A stretch of 64,000 bases of DNA, taken from contig NZ_BCRP01000007.1 of the NCBI RefSeq assembly GCF_001552655.1, forward strand, positions 1 to 64,000. Direction: 5' to 3'. Source of the DNA: Alicyclobacillus kakegawensis NBRC 103104. Its GTDB lineage: Bacteria; Bacillota; Bacilli; Alicyclobacillales; Alicyclobacillaceae. The notes below the pieces were generated by a model. The model worked only from the letters and a program-made list of their open reading frames with translations. It ran no database searches and was not told the DNA's origin. The position numbers were made by a program, and so were the translations under genes. Positions 34,092-43,728 of the stretch are shown piece by piece; position 1 is the stretch's first letter; the number at the start of each line of letters is the position of its first letter.

Positions 34092-34280
34092 TCAATTCGA
34101 ACGCCTCGCCAGATGTGGCACGTTGGCGCGGTGGATTTGTTTCCAGGGAATCGGCGTCAGAGCCGCTTCGTCCATCACCCGGCCGCGCCTCTCCACGATG
34201 CCTTCGGTGACGCCATTGCGCCGCAGCGCACCGTGGAACGTGAACGCATCATTGTGATTGTCCGTGTGTTGATTTGTCAT
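34092..34280 (-). CDS. Hypothetical 62-residue protein
   Basis: The product starts MTNQHTDNHNDAFTFHG and ends ANVPHLARRSN. I recognise no domain. It is hydrophilic, with no membrane span or Cys motif. GGGGGTG precedes the ATG by seven bases, and the frame is open on a strand where neighbouring genes lie. It starts 70 bp after the glycyl-tRNA synthetase stop, so it could be the tail of that transcript. Confidence 0.5.
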   Translation of the reverse strand: MTNQHTDNHNDAFTFHGALRRNGVTEGIVERRGRVMDEAALTPIPWKQIHRANVPHLARRSN

Positions 34281-34349
34281 GCCACACACCCCCTGCCCAT
34301 AGGACTTCCCGATTGGACCAGGCGCATGCGTGCAAGCCGTATGCTCCTG

Positions 34350-35729
34350 TCACAGCCGCGTGTGCTCACGCAGCCAATGGGAAAGCTCGGCCATCGGCAC
34401 CCGCGTCTGCTCCATGGAATCGCGGTCGCGGATGGTGACACATTGATCTTCCTCAGACTGAAAATCGTACGTGATGCAGTAAGGGGTGCCGATCTCATCG
34501 TGGCGTCGATACCGTTTGCCAATCGAGCCGGATTCGTCATAGTCCACACGAAACTCGCGGCACAGATCCTGGAACAGCGCGCGCGCGGGGCCCCCGAGTT
34601 TTTTGGACAGGGGAAACACAGCCGCCTTGAAGGGCGCCACCGCGGGATGAAAGTGCAAAACCGTGCGTGTATCCCCGTCCTCTAGGGACTGCTCTTCGTA
34701 TGCATCGGCAAAGACGGCTAATAACAACCTCTCCACGCCGATGGAAGGCTCTATGCAATAGGGTAAAAACGGCTCCTTTCCTGGCTCGTTCACCATGAAG
34801 TCTTCCTGGGAGTGTTGGTGGTGCTGCCCTAAATCGTAGTTTGTGCGGTTTGCCACGCCCAGTAATTCTCCCCAGCCGAAGGGAAACCGGTACTCGATAT
34901 CCGTCGTCGCTGTGCTGTAATGGGACAGCTGCTCCGGAGCGTGATCCCGCAGACGCAGATTGTCATCGGAAAGACCGAGAGACCGCAGCCAGTCATGACA
35001 AAACCCGCGCCAATACTGAAACCACTCCATGTCGGTACCAGGTTCACAGAAAAATTCCAACTCCATTTGTTCAAACTCCCGGGTTCGGAAGATGAAATTG
35101 CCAGGCGTGATTTCGTTGCGGAAACTCTTGCCGATTTGCCCAATACCAAAAGGCAGCTTCTTGCGCATCGTTCTTTGTACATGACGGAAATTCACAAAGA
35201 TACCTTGAGCAGTCTCCGGGCGCAAAAAAATCTCGCTGCTGGTATCCTCATTCACTCCCTGGTGCGTACGGAACATCATGTTGAATTGACGAATCGAGGT
35301 GAAATCCGCAGCGCCGCACTCGGGGCAATGAACATCGTATTCGCGAAGTAAAGATTCCATCTCGGAAAACGACATGCCGTCCACGGATATGTCCACGCCG
35401 TGAGCGGACAATGCCTCCTCAAGCAGCTTGTCCGCCCGGTACCGCGCCTTGCATTGACGACAGTCGACCATCGGATCGTGAAAGTTGGTCACATGCCCAG
35501 ACGCCACCCACACGTCCCGATTCATCAAGATGGCGGCGTCTAGGCCCACGTTGTAAGGGGATTCTTGAATAAACTTCTGCCACCACAAACGCTTCAGATT
35601 GAGTTTCAACTCGACGCCGAGAGGCCCGTAATCCCAAGCGTTGGCCAAGCCGCCGTAAATATCGGAGCCTGGAAAAATGAAACCCCGGTGTTTCGCCAGA
35701 GCCACTAATTGTTCCATGGTAACTGACAT
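34350..35729 (-). CDS. glyQS: Glycyl-tRNA synthetase, dimeric class II type
   Basis: The enzyme charges tRNA-Gly. The 459-residue single-chain form shows [20 protein letters not shown] at the start, the zinc-type CRQC and CPEC cysteines, motif 2 [20 protein letters not shown] and motif 3 [13 protein letters not shown], with a C-terminal anticodon domain. This differs from the alpha2beta2 GlyQ-GlyS type. GGGAGG precedes the ATG. No T-box is seen upstream. Confidence 0.96.
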   Translation of the reverse strand: MSVTMEQLVALAKHRGFIFPGSDIYGGLANAWDYGPLGVELKLNLKRLWWQKFIQESPYNVGLDAAILMNRDVWVASGHVTNFHDPMVDCRQCKARYRADKLLEEALSAHGVDISVDGMSFSEMESLLREYDVHCPECGAADFTSIRQFNMMFRTHQGVNEDTSSEIFLRPETAQGIFVNFRHVQRTMRKKLPFGIGQIGKSFRNEITPGNFIFRTREFEQMELEFFCEPGTDMEWFQYWRGFCHDWLRSLGLSDDNLRLRDHAPEQLSHYSTATTDIEYRFPFGWGELLGVANRTNYDLGQHHQHSQEDFMVNEPGKEPFLPYCIEPSIGVERLLLAVFADAYEEQSLEDGDTRTVLHFHPAVAPFKAAVFPLSKKLGGPARALFQDLCREFRVDYDESGSIGKRYRRHDEIGTPYCITYDFQSEEDQCVTIRDRDSMEQTRVPMAELSHWLREHTRL

Positions 35730-35932
35730 GTCTCGTCCTCCCGAACCCTGTCAACCTCGCAAGTACACACGGCTATCATACTGTAAGGACTTTGCTTGGT
35801 GCAACGAAGAAGTGGTTTCTCAGATCCGCAGATACCTCCCGCCTGCAAAAACTCTCTGCGCCTATGCGTGCGGACGGGCCCGTGTATAATGAGACACGAT
35901 ACACCAGTCTGATTCGAGCGGGGGGAAGCCGA

Positions 35933-36709
35933 TTGGAGATTCGCATGGTACTGTTGGACATCGATGGAACTCTTGTGCATCAGCGCCGCTTGGTTCCAAG
36001 CGCACACCGCGTGATTGCAGGACTTAAGCAGAAAGGGCTCGAAGTGGCTTTATGCACAGGACGCTCTGTCCTTCATGCGCGTCGGGTGCAAGACGTCTTG
36101 GGTGTCGAACACGGTGTCTATTTCAACGGAGCCCTCGCCAGTTCGCGTGGCCGCATTGTCCAGGCAATGCCGCTGCCGAACGATGTGGTAGAACGAATGA
36201 TTGGATTTACGAGGCAACACGATTTGCCGCTGATTATGCACACCACGGACAGGGCCGTCACGCTGTCCCCGATTCCCGAGCCGCTGCAACCACTTCTCAA
36301 TGCCTACGACTTCTCCCCCATCGAAGTAGTTGACGAGTATCCGCTGTCCGACAAGCCAACCGTGTTCCAGAGCAATGTCCTGGTGACACCGGATTGGGAT
36401 GAAGAAATCCAACGGCAACTTCCTGAGTGTCTGCTCTATCGCTGGGACTGGAACGCTATCGATTTGCAGCAGGGTGCGTGCGACAAGTCTGTAGGCGCCC
36501 AGGCACTGTTCACCCACCTCGGAATCAAACCGGAACAAGCCGTCCATATCGGCGATGGCGGCAACGATATCCCCCTGTTTCGACACGTGGGAATCTCGGT
36601 CGCCATGGGCAACGCTGCGGCGCCCGTGCGACGACAGGCCTCGCTTGTCACCAAATCGGTGGAAGAAGACGGGGTCTTGCATGCTTGCCTAGCCTTGGGA
36701 CTCCTGTAA
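35933..36709 (+). CDS. HAD superfamily phosphatase, Cof type
   Basis: The protein of about 258 residues has the HAD motifs VLLDIDGTLV (nucleophile Asp), a Thr/Ser motif II region (ALCTGRS), and IGDGGNDIPLFRHVGISVAM (motif IV acidic residues), with an inserted cap domain. Cof-type enzymes hydrolyse sugar phosphates or nucleotide phosphates; the substrate is unknown here. The TTG at 35933 has GGGGGAAG upstream; an ATG at 35945 preceded by GGAG is equally possible. Its end overlaps the convergent yneA gene by 21 bp. Confidence 0.88.
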   Translation: MEIRMVLLDIDGTLVHQRRLVPSAHRVIAGLKQKGLEVALCTGRSVLHARRVQDVLGVEHGVYFNGALASSRGRIVQAMPLPNDVVERMIGFTRQHDLPLIMHTTDRAVTLSPIPEPLQPLLNAYDFSPIEVVDEYPLSDKPTVFQSNVLVTPDWDEEIQRQLPECLLYRWDWNAIDLQQGACDKSVGAQALFTHLGIKPEQAVHIGDGGNDIPLFRHVGISVAMGNAAAPVRRQASLVTKSVEEDGVLHACLALGLL

Positions 36710-37063
36710 TCCTTGCACCATACTGTGTGGCATAGGGATGAGCAGCGTCTGCCCGGGCTGAATGGCTTCGGAGCTGCGCAGGTGATTCATTTGTACGACC
36801 ACCTGCACCCAGTGCCGCACATCGCCTTGCAGACGCTGCCGTTCGACGATGGACCACACGGTATCCCCCGGCCGCACCCGATATTTGGCTATCCCTTCCG
36901 TCTGACCCTGGATTGAAGGAAGCGTCCCAATCCCCAGGAATCCTCCAATCAAACACAGGGCGACCGCGAATAACAGAACACGGCGCGGCACCCTTGGCAG
37001 GGATGCCGCCTGCCCGCCCCCAAAAGACCGCCGGATGCGCTGTAATTCGCAATAACTGTACAC
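36689..37063 (-). CDS. yneA: YneA-like SOS cell-division suppressor (LysM protein)
   Basis: The 124-residue protein has a cytoplasmic head, one membrane helix (VLLFAVALCLIGGFLG) and an external LysM domain beginning KYRVRPGDTVWSIVERQ. In Bacillus, YneA has this layout, sits divergently from lexA and delays division after DNA damage. Here lexA starts 172 bp away in the other direction with LexA-type boxes between them. GGGAGGGG precedes the GTG at 37063. Identity rests on the combination of domain and position. Confidence 0.85.
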   Translation of the reverse strand: MYSYCELQRIRRSFGGGQAASLPRVPRRVLLFAVALCLIGGFLGIGTLPSIQGQTEGIAKYRVRPGDTVWSIVERQRLQGDVRHWVQVVVQMNHLRSSEAIQPGQTLLIPMPHSMVQGLQESQG

Positions 37064-37097
37064 TTTATTCCCCTCCCAGGAAGACGCTTCGCACACG

Positions 37098-37168
37098 GGA
37101 ACGCTTGTTCCCCATGAACATACCCGAACGCACGTTCGCTGTCAAGGCCAAACGCGAACACCTGTTTG
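37098..37168. promoter_or_regulatory. Three LexA-box-like palindromes between yneA and lexA
   Basis: CGAACGCACGTTCG at 37125-37138 matches the Bacillus SOS box CGAACnnnnGTTCG. GGAACGCTTGTTCC at 37098-37111 and CGAACACCTGTTTG at 37155-37168 are close variants. They lie where LexA would repress both divergent genes. Confidence 0.85.
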
Positions 37169-37234
37169 CGTGTCGTCTGGTCTTGTGATATGCTGTGGAA
37201 AAGCCGAAAGCAGTTCGGAAAGCGAGGATTTCCT

Positions 37235-37864
37235 GTGACGACAGGTCTCAGCCCCCGGCAACAAGCGATTCTCGATTTTATCCGTAAAAACATTCGTGAA
37301 AAAGGATATCCGCCGTCCGTGCGCGAAATCGGCGAGGCTGTGGGATTGGCATCCAGTTCCACAGTCCATGGGCACCTGGCCCGCCTGCAGGCGAAAGGGC
37401 TTCTGCGCAGAGACCCAACCAAGCCCCGTGCCATCGAGCTCCTCGAAGATGAGAGACAGGCAGAGAGCTCCCTGCCGACGGTCGATACGGTACTGGCGCC
37501 CATCGTGGGCAAAGTGACCGCGGGTATCCCCATCACCGCGGTGGAAAACATCGAGGATTACTTCCCGTTGCCCAAAGACATGGTGCGCGATGAAGACGTG
37601 TATCTCCTCAGTGTGGAAGGCGATAGCATGGTGGAAGCCGGTATTCTGGACGGAGACTATGTTATCGTGCGCAAGCAGGATACGGCACGCAACGGGGAAA
37701 TTGTCGTGGCGTTGACTGAAGACAACGAAGCGACGGTGAAACGGTTCTACCGCGAGCGGGATCGCATTCGCCTGCAGCCCGAGAACTCGACCATGGCACC
37801 CCTGTTTTACAAAGACGTGCGCATTCTCGGCCGCGTCATCGGCGTATTTCGACAACTGACTTAG
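37235..37864 (+). CDS. lexA: LexA repressor
   Basis: LexA represses the SOS regulon and cleaves itself when RecA filaments form. The 209-residue protein has a winged helix with [20 protein letters not shown] and [11 protein letters not shown], the Ala-Gly cleavage site in [11 protein letters not shown], the catalytic Ser in [15 protein letters not shown] and the catalytic Lys in [16 protein letters not shown] (the family Lys lies in this segment). The GTG start has GAGG upstream. It faces yneA across three operator-like palindromes, so autoregulation is expected. Confidence 0.95.
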   Translation: MTTGLSPRQQAILDFIRKNIREKGYPPSVREIGEAVGLASSSTVHGHLARLQAKGLLRRDPTKPRAIELLEDERQAESSLPTVDTVLAPIVGKVTAGIPITAVENIEDYFPLPKDMVRDEDVYLLSVEGDSMVEAGILDGDYVIVRKQDTARNGEIVVALTEDNEATVKRFYRERDRIRLQPENSTMAPLFYKDVRILGRVIGVFRQLT

Positions 37865-37960
37865 CGTTCCCTCGTCAGGGAGGGCCTGCGTCAAGACCGG
37901 TTCCCTTTTCGCCGAAGTGATAAAAACGAATGTCCAAACCTGCGACATCAAGCCGCTCGA

Positions 37961-37998
37961 GAAAAAGCGGACGCGGGGCAATTTTCCCGCGTCCGCTT
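37961..37998 (-). terminator. Terminator after glnA
   Basis: AGCGGACGCGGG pairs with CCCGCGTCCGCT, and on the minus strand the stem is followed by TTTTTC. It lies 31 bp past the glnA stop. Confidence 0.88.
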
Positions 37999-38028
37999 GC
38001 ATTCTGCTTTATCGGTTCCCAGTCTGTA

Positions 38029-39366
38029 TCAATACAGGTTCAAGTACTGGTCCGTCTCCCATTCCGTAACCTGAGTGCGGTACATGTTCCACTCAATCTT
38101 CTTCGCCTCTACGAAATGAGTGAGAACATGCTCACCGAGAGCCGAGCAGACAACCTCGTCCTTCGTCAGAGCCTCTAGCGACATGAGCAGATTTTCCGGC
38201 AGGTTGCGGATGCCAATCTCCTCTTTCTCCTCGTCGCTCATGATGTAGATATTGCGGTCTACCGGATCCGGCAATGGCAGTTGCCGGCGGATTCCATCCA
38301 AACCGGCGGCCAACATGGAAGCAATGGCGAGGTACGGGTTGCAGGACGGATCCGGGCTGCGCACCTCAATGCGCGTGCTCATGCCCCGAGCGGCCGGAAT
38401 GCGGACCAACGGCGACCGATTCTTCGGCGACCACGCCACGTAGCAAGGAGCCTCATAGCCTGGCACCAACCGCTTGTACGAGTTGACAGTCGGGTTGCAA
38501 ATCGCTGTGAACGCCGGAGCGTGCTCCAAAACGCCAGCCAGAAAATAGCGGGCCGTCTGACTCAGCCCCAACTCGTCCGTTTCATCATAAAAAGCATTCT
38601 GCCCGTCCTTGAACAGGGACAAGTGGCAGTGCATGCCAGAACCGTTGATGCCGAACACCGGCTTGGGCATAAAGGTAGCATGCAGCCCATGCTGGCGGGC
38701 AATCGTCTTCACCACCATGCGGAACGTCGCGATGTTGTCCGCGGCGGCTACGGCGTCCGCATACTTGAAATCAATTTCATGCTGTCCAGGGGCCACCTCA
38801 TGGTGGGAGGCCTCGATTTCGAAGCCCATGGCTTCCAAGGTCAAGACAATCTCACGCCGGCAGTTTTCCCCCAAGTCCAACGGCGCCCAATCGAAGTATC
38901 CGCCGTCGTCGTTGACTTCCAGCGTGGAACGGCCGTGATCATCCAGCTTGAACAAAAAGAACTCCGGTTCCGGACCCACGTTGAAAGCACTGAAACCCAT
39001 GTCCCGAGCCTCGCTCAGGACTCGCTTCAAGACAGACCGCGGATCGCCGGCGAACGGCTCTCCCTCCGGGGTATAAATGTCACAAATCAATCTCGCCACA
39101 GAGCCCTGCTCCGAATTCCAAGGAAGCACAAGCCAAGTGCTCCTGTCCGGCACAAGGTACATATCTGATTCTTCGATGCGGACGAATCCTTCAATGGAAG
39201 ACCCGTCAAACATGATTTTGTTGTCAAGGGCTTTTGGCAGTTGATCCACCGGAATTTCAACATTTTTTACGACACCTAACAAGTCAGTGAATTGCAGGCG
39301 TACATACTTGACATTGTGCTCATTGGCAAGTTGAAGAATTTGCTCTTTGCTGTACTCTTGTTTCAA
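38029..39366 (-). CDS. glnA: Glutamine synthetase, GlnA (type I)
   Basis: GlnA makes glutamine from glutamate, ammonia and ATP. The 445-residue protein has [31 protein letters not shown], the metal motif [20 protein letters not shown] and the [13 protein letters not shown] active-site loop. The length and the absence of the adenylylation loop fit the I-alpha, GlnR-interacting type. The TTG at 39366 has GGAGG eight bases upstream. It follows glnR as in Bacillus, so feedback-inhibited GlnA is expected to activate GlnR. Confidence 0.96.
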   Translation of the reverse strand: MKQEYSKEQILQLANEHNVKYVRLQFTDLLGVVKNVEIPVDQLPKALDNKIMFDGSSIEGFVRIEESDMYLVPDRSTWLVLPWNSEQGSVARLICDIYTPEGEPFAGDPRSVLKRVLSEARDMGFSAFNVGPEPEFFLFKLDDHGRSTLEVNDDGGYFDWAPLDLGENCRREIVLTLEAMGFEIEASHHEVAPGQHEIDFKYADAVAAADNIATFRMVVKTIARQHGLHATFMPKPVFGINGSGMHCHLSLFKDGQNAFYDETDELGLSQTARYFLAGVLEHAPAFTAICNPTVNSYKRLVPGYEAPCYVAWSPKNRSPLVRIPAARGMSTRIEVRSPDPSCNPYLAIASMLAAGLDGIRRQLPLPDPVDRNIYIMSDEEKEEIGIRNLPENLLMSLEALTKDEVVCSALGEHVLTHFVEAKKIEWNMYRTQVTEWETDQYLNLY

Positions 39367-39441
39367 ATGAACACCCTCCACTCACAACGATCTCCGCCCA
39401 TCAACTCTCCTGTCGAGGCCATGAGGCTCCGACTGCCTCCT

Positions 39442-39837
39442 TCATGGACGACGGCGGTAAAAACGAGATAAATCCCCTTGCAGCACTGATTGCGACGGAC
39501 CTTTGCCTTCCCCGAGCAGTTCCCGCTCGACCCACCGGTACACCTGCTGGTCAGTCGCCTCCTCTCGGACCGATTGACCCCTCCGCTTTTGTTTGGCTTC
39601 TGCAGCCAGAAAGTTCCGAACGTCAGACAACGTCATGCCCTCGTCCAGCAAGCTGCGGATGTGCACGAGGCGCTCGACATCGACAAAGGAGAACAGGCGT
39701 CGGTTTCCTTCCGTTCGGCCAGGCGAAACCAATCCCTGCTGTTCATAGTAGCGAATCTGCCGAGCGGTCAACCCGGTTAATTGCTGCACCACCCCTATCG
39801 AGAAAAGCGGCTGCCGCATCCGGTCCTTGAGGTCCAT
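39442..39837 (-). CDS. glnR: MerR-family nitrogen regulator, GlnR
   Basis: The 131-residue regulator has the MerR winged helix LFSIGVVQQLTGLTARQIRY followed by YEQQGLVSPGRTEGNRRLFS, nearly identical in pattern to Bacillus GlnR. A short dimerisation helix and a basic C-terminal tail follow. It represses glnRA when nitrogen is plentiful. GGAGGGG precedes the ATG at 39837. A weak dyad TTAACATTCAACGTGACA at 39916-39933 upstream may be part of its operator. Confidence 0.93.
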   Translation of the reverse strand: MDLKDRMRQPLFSIGVVQQLTGLTARQIRYYEQQGLVSPGRTEGNRRLFSFVDVERLVHIRSLLDEGMTLSDVRNFLAAEAKQKRRGQSVREEATDQQVYRWVERELLGEGKGPSQSVLQGDLSRFYRRRP

Positions 39838-39955
39838 CGCCACCCCTCCGTGCCCAGCGGTTAAGGTCATGTTATCATTCCCCCCTATTCGGCACAACCT
39901 TTTTTGGCAGGTTTCTTAACATTCAACGTGACAAAACATGCCCAAATTCCGACGA

Positions 39956-41188
39956 TTAGGTATGACACATCGCATCCAGAATGCGCTCCAACGCTATATA
40001 TACGTGCTCCACAGTCAGTCCGCCTTGCATGTAGGCCACATACGGCGGACGAAACGGTGCATCGGCTGTCAACTCCAGGGAGGCGCCCTGGACAAAGGTC
40101 CCGGCTGCCATGACAACCGGGGATTCATATCCCGGCATCGGAGCGGCCTCCGGCCGCACAAAGGAGTCCACAGGGGCGCTGTTTTGTACAGCCCGGCAAA
40201 ACGCCATCAACCTGTCGGGGCGTTCAAACCGAATTGAGAGGATAAGGTCTGTGCGTGGATCCTGCCAGCGGGGAGACACCTCAAGCCCCAAGGATTCGAA
40301 CACAGCCGCAGCCAAGACCGAGCCCTTCACGGCCTGCGAGACCGCATGCGGCGCCAAAAACAGTCCCTGGTAGAAGGTGCGCAAGAATTCATGCGTCGGC
40401 CCCGATTCCCGTCCCAGGCCAGGGGCGTACAGCTGGTCGGCGGCAGCTTCGACCAAGTCTCTCCTGCCAACCACGTATCCCCCCGTGGTAGCCAATCCTC
40501 CCCCTGGATTTTTGATCAGCGAGCCCATCACAAGATCTGCTCCCACCTCGGTTGGCTCCTGTGTCTCGACAAACTCTCCGTAGCAGTTATCCACGAGCAG
40601 GAAAGCCTGCTGGGCGTGTGCCCGTATCGCCTGCATGGCGCTCGCCAGTTCCCCGACCGACAGCGAGTTGCGCAGGCTGTAACCGCGCGACCGCTGAAAC
40701 ATCACTGCCTTTGTCGTCGGTCCGATAGCCCGGATCACCGCGTCCACATCAACCGTCCCATCAGCCTGTAGAGGCACGATGGTGTGCGAAACCCCCCACG
40801 CACTCAAGCTCCCCGGATGGGGGCGGATGCCGACCACGGTCTCCAAAGTGTCATACGGCGCACCGGTCGCAAACACGAGGTGGTCCCCCGGTCGAAGCGC
40901 GGCAAACAACCCCAGACGCAGGGCGTGAGTACCGGACACCACTTGCGGCCGCACCAGAGCCGCTTCGCAAGCGAAAACGCGCGCCCAGATGGCCTCCAGC
41001 TTGTCCCTTCCGGCGTCGTCCAAACCGTAGCCGGTGGAACCCAGCAGGTCATGGGCGGTGACGTGCTCCGCTTGAAAGGCTGAGAGCACCTTTTTCTGAT
41101 TGACGATGGCCTGTTGGTCAATTCGGGCAAATACAGGCTGCACCTTATGCCAGGCCGCCTCAAGTATCGACGATGGGGAAGCGTTCAT
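39956..41188 (-). CDS. ynbB: Methionine gamma-lyase family PLP protein, YnbB-like
   Basis: The 410-residue protein belongs to the group often named aluminium-resistance or YnbB-like PLP enzymes. It shows LGSTGYGLDDAGRDKLEAIW, PQVVSGTHALRLGLFAALRP, FLLVDNCYGEFVE and the PLP lysine region GSLIKNPGGGLATTGGYVVG. The neighbourhood ynbB-glnR-glnA with spoVK upstream is the same as in Bacillus, which supports the name. Substrate is not established. AAAGGA precedes the ATG at 41188. Confidence 0.9.
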   Translation of the reverse strand: MNASPSSILEAAWHKVQPVFARIDQQAIVNQKKVLSAFQAEHVTAHDLLGSTGYGLDDAGRDKLEAIWARVFACEAALVRPQVVSGTHALRLGLFAALRPGDHLVFATGAPYDTLETVVGIRPHPGSLSAWGVSHTIVPLQADGTVDVDAVIRAIGPTTKAVMFQRSRGYSLRNSLSVGELASAMQAIRAHAQQAFLLVDNCYGEFVETQEPTEVGADLVMGSLIKNPGGGLATTGGYVVGRRDLVEAAADQLYAPGLGRESGPTHEFLRTFYQGLFLAPHAVSQAVKGSVLAAAVFESLGLEVSPRWQDPRTDLILSIRFERPDRLMAFCRAVQNSAPVDSFVRPEAAPMPGYESPVVMAAGTFVQGASLELTADAPFRPPYVAYMQGGLTVEHVYIALERILDAMCHT

Positions 41189-41257
41189 GAGTTCATCCTT
41201 TCCTGTCAAGCACCGAATCAAGCCCGGAAGCCTATCCACCGGTACAGGACGGCCTTA

Positions 41258-41455
41258 CTATTCTTTTTCGATTGTATCACAGCGATGGTCACACACTGGA
41301 CAGCGCCCACGTGCAAGAGCCGTCCGACGCAGTGCCAGCGGAAGCGCCGCCTCGGCCTCGCGGCGGCCCTCGCGACGGCCGGATCGTCTGGCCACGGCGA
41401 ACACGAGCAAGGTCCACAGCACAAAGGCAACCAGGCCCCAGCCCCATAGATTCAT
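41258..41455 (-). CDS. Small membrane protein with C-terminal Cys pair
   Basis: The 65-residue product starts MNLWGWGLVAFVLWTLLVF, a single membrane helix, then a basic Arg-rich segment and RCPVCDHRC, a possible zinc knuckle. The ATG overlaps the stop of the UbiA-family gene (ATGA), so it is translated from the same message. I do not recognise a family. It ends 69 bp before ynbB. Confidence 0.6.
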   Translation of the reverse strand: MNLWGWGLVAFVLWTLLVFAVARRSGRREGRREAEAALPLALRRTALARGRCPVCDHRCDTIEKE

Positions 41456-42072
41456 CGCCAATGCCCCCCATTCCCCTCTTGTGCCTGCCACAGCCGATGC
41501 GTCGTCAATTCGGCCAATACGCTGACGACCGGCAGAGCGAGAAACGCCAGCACGGTCAGCCCTGCGTTGGTCAAGACAGAGACACAGAGCGCGGCCAGAA
41601 CCAGCAGCAAGGTTTCGACGGTGCCCATGCGCACAACCACATTCCCTTGCCCGCTGCGCCTGTCGACCGCTCGATCCACGACGTCATCCAGCCAGTCTAT
41701 CGCAGCCATCACCGCCAATCCCCAAAGAGCCGTCTGCCATCCCGTAAGCAGGCACGCCAATGCCACCGAGGCCGCGATTTCGACGTACGCAGGAAGACGA
41801 GTTGGCATCTTCGCCTTCCAATTGGAAAACATCCCCACCGAATAACTGCCGAAAAAAACCGCGATGGCGACGTCCAGATTCAAGAATGCAGCCACAAGGG
41901 CAATGGCGAGACCGTACGGCAGAGCCGCGCGCTCCAGCCGGGCTGCCAGCGTTCGTTTCCCGCAAGCCATGTCATAATCGCTATCCAAATAGTCGTCCAT
42001 CAGCTTCACCGCGGCGGCCATCAGCAACAGACAGGCGAGTGTACGCAAAGCGTCAAACCATTCGCCAGACAC
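41452..42072 (-). CDS. Short UbiA-superfamily-like membrane protein
   Basis: The 206-residue protein has about six membrane helices and two Asp-rich motifs, KLMDDYLDSDYD and AIDWLDDVVDRAVD. They resemble the paired DxxxD motifs that bind prenyl diphosphates in UbiA enzymes. It is about 80-100 residues shorter than typical members. The GTG start has GAGGTG seven bases upstream and overlaps the end of the GTPase gene by 20 bp, so the two are co-translated. The substrate is unknown. Its place in a sporulation and nitrogen neighbourhood is unusual. Confidence 0.6.
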   Translation of the reverse strand: MSGEWFDALRTLACLLLMAAAVKLMDDYLDSDYDMACGKRTLAARLERAALPYGLAIALVAAFLNLDVAIAVFFGSYSVGMFSNWKAKMPTRLPAYVEIAASVALACLLTGWQTALWGLAVMAAIDWLDDVVDRAVDRRSGQGNVVVRMGTVETLLLVLAALCVSVLTNAGLTVLAFLALPVVSVLAELTTHRLWQAQEGNGGHWR

Positions 42073-42640
42073 ACTGTTTCACCTCGCGAAACCCGTTTCC
42101 GTTCAGAGCGGACACGGGCAGGATGAGTGCTGGCGAGACCCGGCGCGCCAATTGACGGTAGCCCCGTTTGGCGGCCGGCAAGTCAATCTTGTTGGCCAAC
42201 AGCAGGTAGCCACTCGACTTTCGGCCGAACGCGTAAATCTGTTCGTCCAGAGGCGCCCACACAATTTCCGCTGCATCCACCATGTGCAAGATCACATCCG
42301 CGTGCAACAGCTCCTCCAGCGTCTGCGCCATGGCTCTGCGAAGGCTGACATCCGAGTGGATGCCGTCGGTCAACCCCGTGGAATCGGTGAGCATCAATTG
42401 GTACCCGAGCTTGCCGCGTGGGATGGCGATGTCCACTGACTGAAGAGCGCGCGTGAAGTGAGGAGCAGAGTTGGTCAATGCAGCTTTGGACTGTTGCACG
42501 CCCAGCCGCAGGCTCTCCCGCTGGCCTTCCGGATGCTGCACGCGCCAACGCAGCTTGGAGAGCCCCAGATACTCCGCAAAATGAATGCAAAACAAGGTCT
42601 TGCCCACATTGCTGCGCCCTATAATTAGGGCCCGTTTCAC
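42053..42640 (-). CDS. Small P-loop GTPase, unassigned
   Basis: The 195-residue protein has Walker A GRSNVGKT, a switch/G3-like LTDSTGL and the G4 motif NKID, followed by a G5-like SALNG. It is a single-domain TRAFAC-type GTPase. In Bacillus this slot next to spoVK holds hflX, but the present protein is far shorter and lacks the HflX domain. The ATG overlaps the spoVK stop (ATGA), so translation is coupled. Role unknown, perhaps in spore formation by context. Confidence 0.72.
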   Translation of the reverse strand: MKRALIIGRSNVGKTLFCIHFAEYLGLSKLRWRVQHPEGQRESLRLGVQQSKAALTNSAPHFTRALQSVDIAIPRGKLGYQLMLTDSTGLTDGIHSDVSLRRAMAQTLEELLHADVILHMVDAAEIVWAPLDEQIYAFGRKSSGYLLLANKIDLPAAKRGYRQLARRVSPALILPVSALNGNGFREVKQCVWRMV

Positions 42641-43620
42641 AGCACTTCCCCCTCCCAGACAAAATCGCTCGCCTCCAGAGTCATGGCCGCTTCGCGGCTG
42701 ATGCGCGTTTCCTCGAACAGGCGCATCGCTTGTCGGCGGATGGAACGTTCCAACGTGTTACGGACATAGCGGGCATTGCTAAAGTGGCCTCGGCGCGTGT
42801 GGGTTTGCAGAATTTCCTGGAGATGGGCACGGAGTTTGTGCTCTGCCTCCCGGCTCAATCGGTACTGCCGTTCGCTGACCATTTTGCGTGCGATGGCCAT
42901 CAGGGCAGAGGCGTCGTAATCGGGAAAGCTCAGATGAATGGGAAAGCGGCTTGGCAGGCCCGGATTGGTCGCCAGAAACCAATCCATTTCTTGTTCGTAT
43001 CCGGCGATGATCACAATCAGTTGGTCACGATAGTCCTCCATGCTCTTCACGAGACAATCAATGGCTTCGCGCCCAAAGTCCTTTTCCCCGCCGCGTGCCA
43101 GTGAATACGCCTCGTCGATAAACAAGACGCCTCCGAGTGCCTTTTTCACTTGCTCACGCGTCTTTTGGGCGGTATGCCCGATGTACTCGCCGACCAAATC
43201 GGCCCGTTCAACCTCCACCAGGTGTCCTTTGCTGAGCCATCCACACTGGTGAAGCATCTTCGACAGTAGCCGGGCCACTGTGGTTTTCCCGGTACCGGGA
43301 TTGCCTTTGAACACCATGTGCAAGACGACCGGTTCATCCTGAAGCTGAAACTGTCGGCGGCGCTGCTGCATGTATAACAGGGCAAAGATCTCTCGCACGG
43401 TCGCTTTCACTTGTTCCAACCCAACCATCGTGTCCAGTTCTGCCAGAAGGTTGAGCAGCGCCGACCGGCTCAGGGGCTCCTGGTCAGCGCCTTGCGGATT
43501 GTCTCCCGGCCCTGCCAACCACTGCAGGGCTTCAGCCAGCGCGATTTGACCGTCCCGGTAACGCTGCAAGATTTCACGGGAATGTTCATGGGCTTCGGAA
43601 GCGGGAGGTGTTCGGCGCAC
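42637..43620 (-). CDS. spoVK: Stage V sporulation protein K, AAA ATPase
   Basis: SpoVK is a mother-cell AAA ATPase needed for spore maturation. The 327-residue protein has a short N-terminal region, then Walker A GNPGTGKTTVARLL, Walker B GVLFIDEAYSLARGG, sensor-type AGYEQEMDWFLATNPGL and the Arg-containing SRFPIHLSFPDY, all typical of the CbxX/SpoVK family. The GTG at 43620 has AGGTGA upstream and gives a length close to the Bacillus protein (about 322). It starts a cluster with the GTPase, UbiA-like and YnbB genes. Confidence 0.92.
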   Translation of the reverse strand: MRRTPPASEAHEHSREILQRYRDGQIALAEALQWLAGPGDNPQGADQEPLSRSALLNLLAELDTMVGLEQVKATVREIFALLYMQQRRRQFQLQDEPVVLHMVFKGNPGTGKTTVARLLSKMLHQCGWLSKGHLVEVERADLVGEYIGHTAQKTREQVKKALGGVLFIDEAYSLARGGEKDFGREAIDCLVKSMEDYRDQLIVIIAGYEQEMDWFLATNPGLPSRFPIHLSFPDYDASALMAIARKMVSERQYRLSREAEHKLRAHLQEILQTHTRRGHFSNARYVRNTLERSIRRQAMRLFEETRISREAAMTLEASDFVWEGEVL

Positions 43621-43728
43621 GCACATCACCTCGACGGTCAGTCTCCGGGCCGCTGCCCGTTTGGGCTAACAACCACGGTAGCCTATGCGCCGAGGTCCGC
43701 CTGGGTGATCACCCAGATGTGCGCCGGT

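Noticed and set aside
39916..39933. GlnR operator upstream of glnR
   Set aside because: Only one half matches the TGTNA-N7-TNACA consensus, so it is mentioned with glnR but not called as a site.
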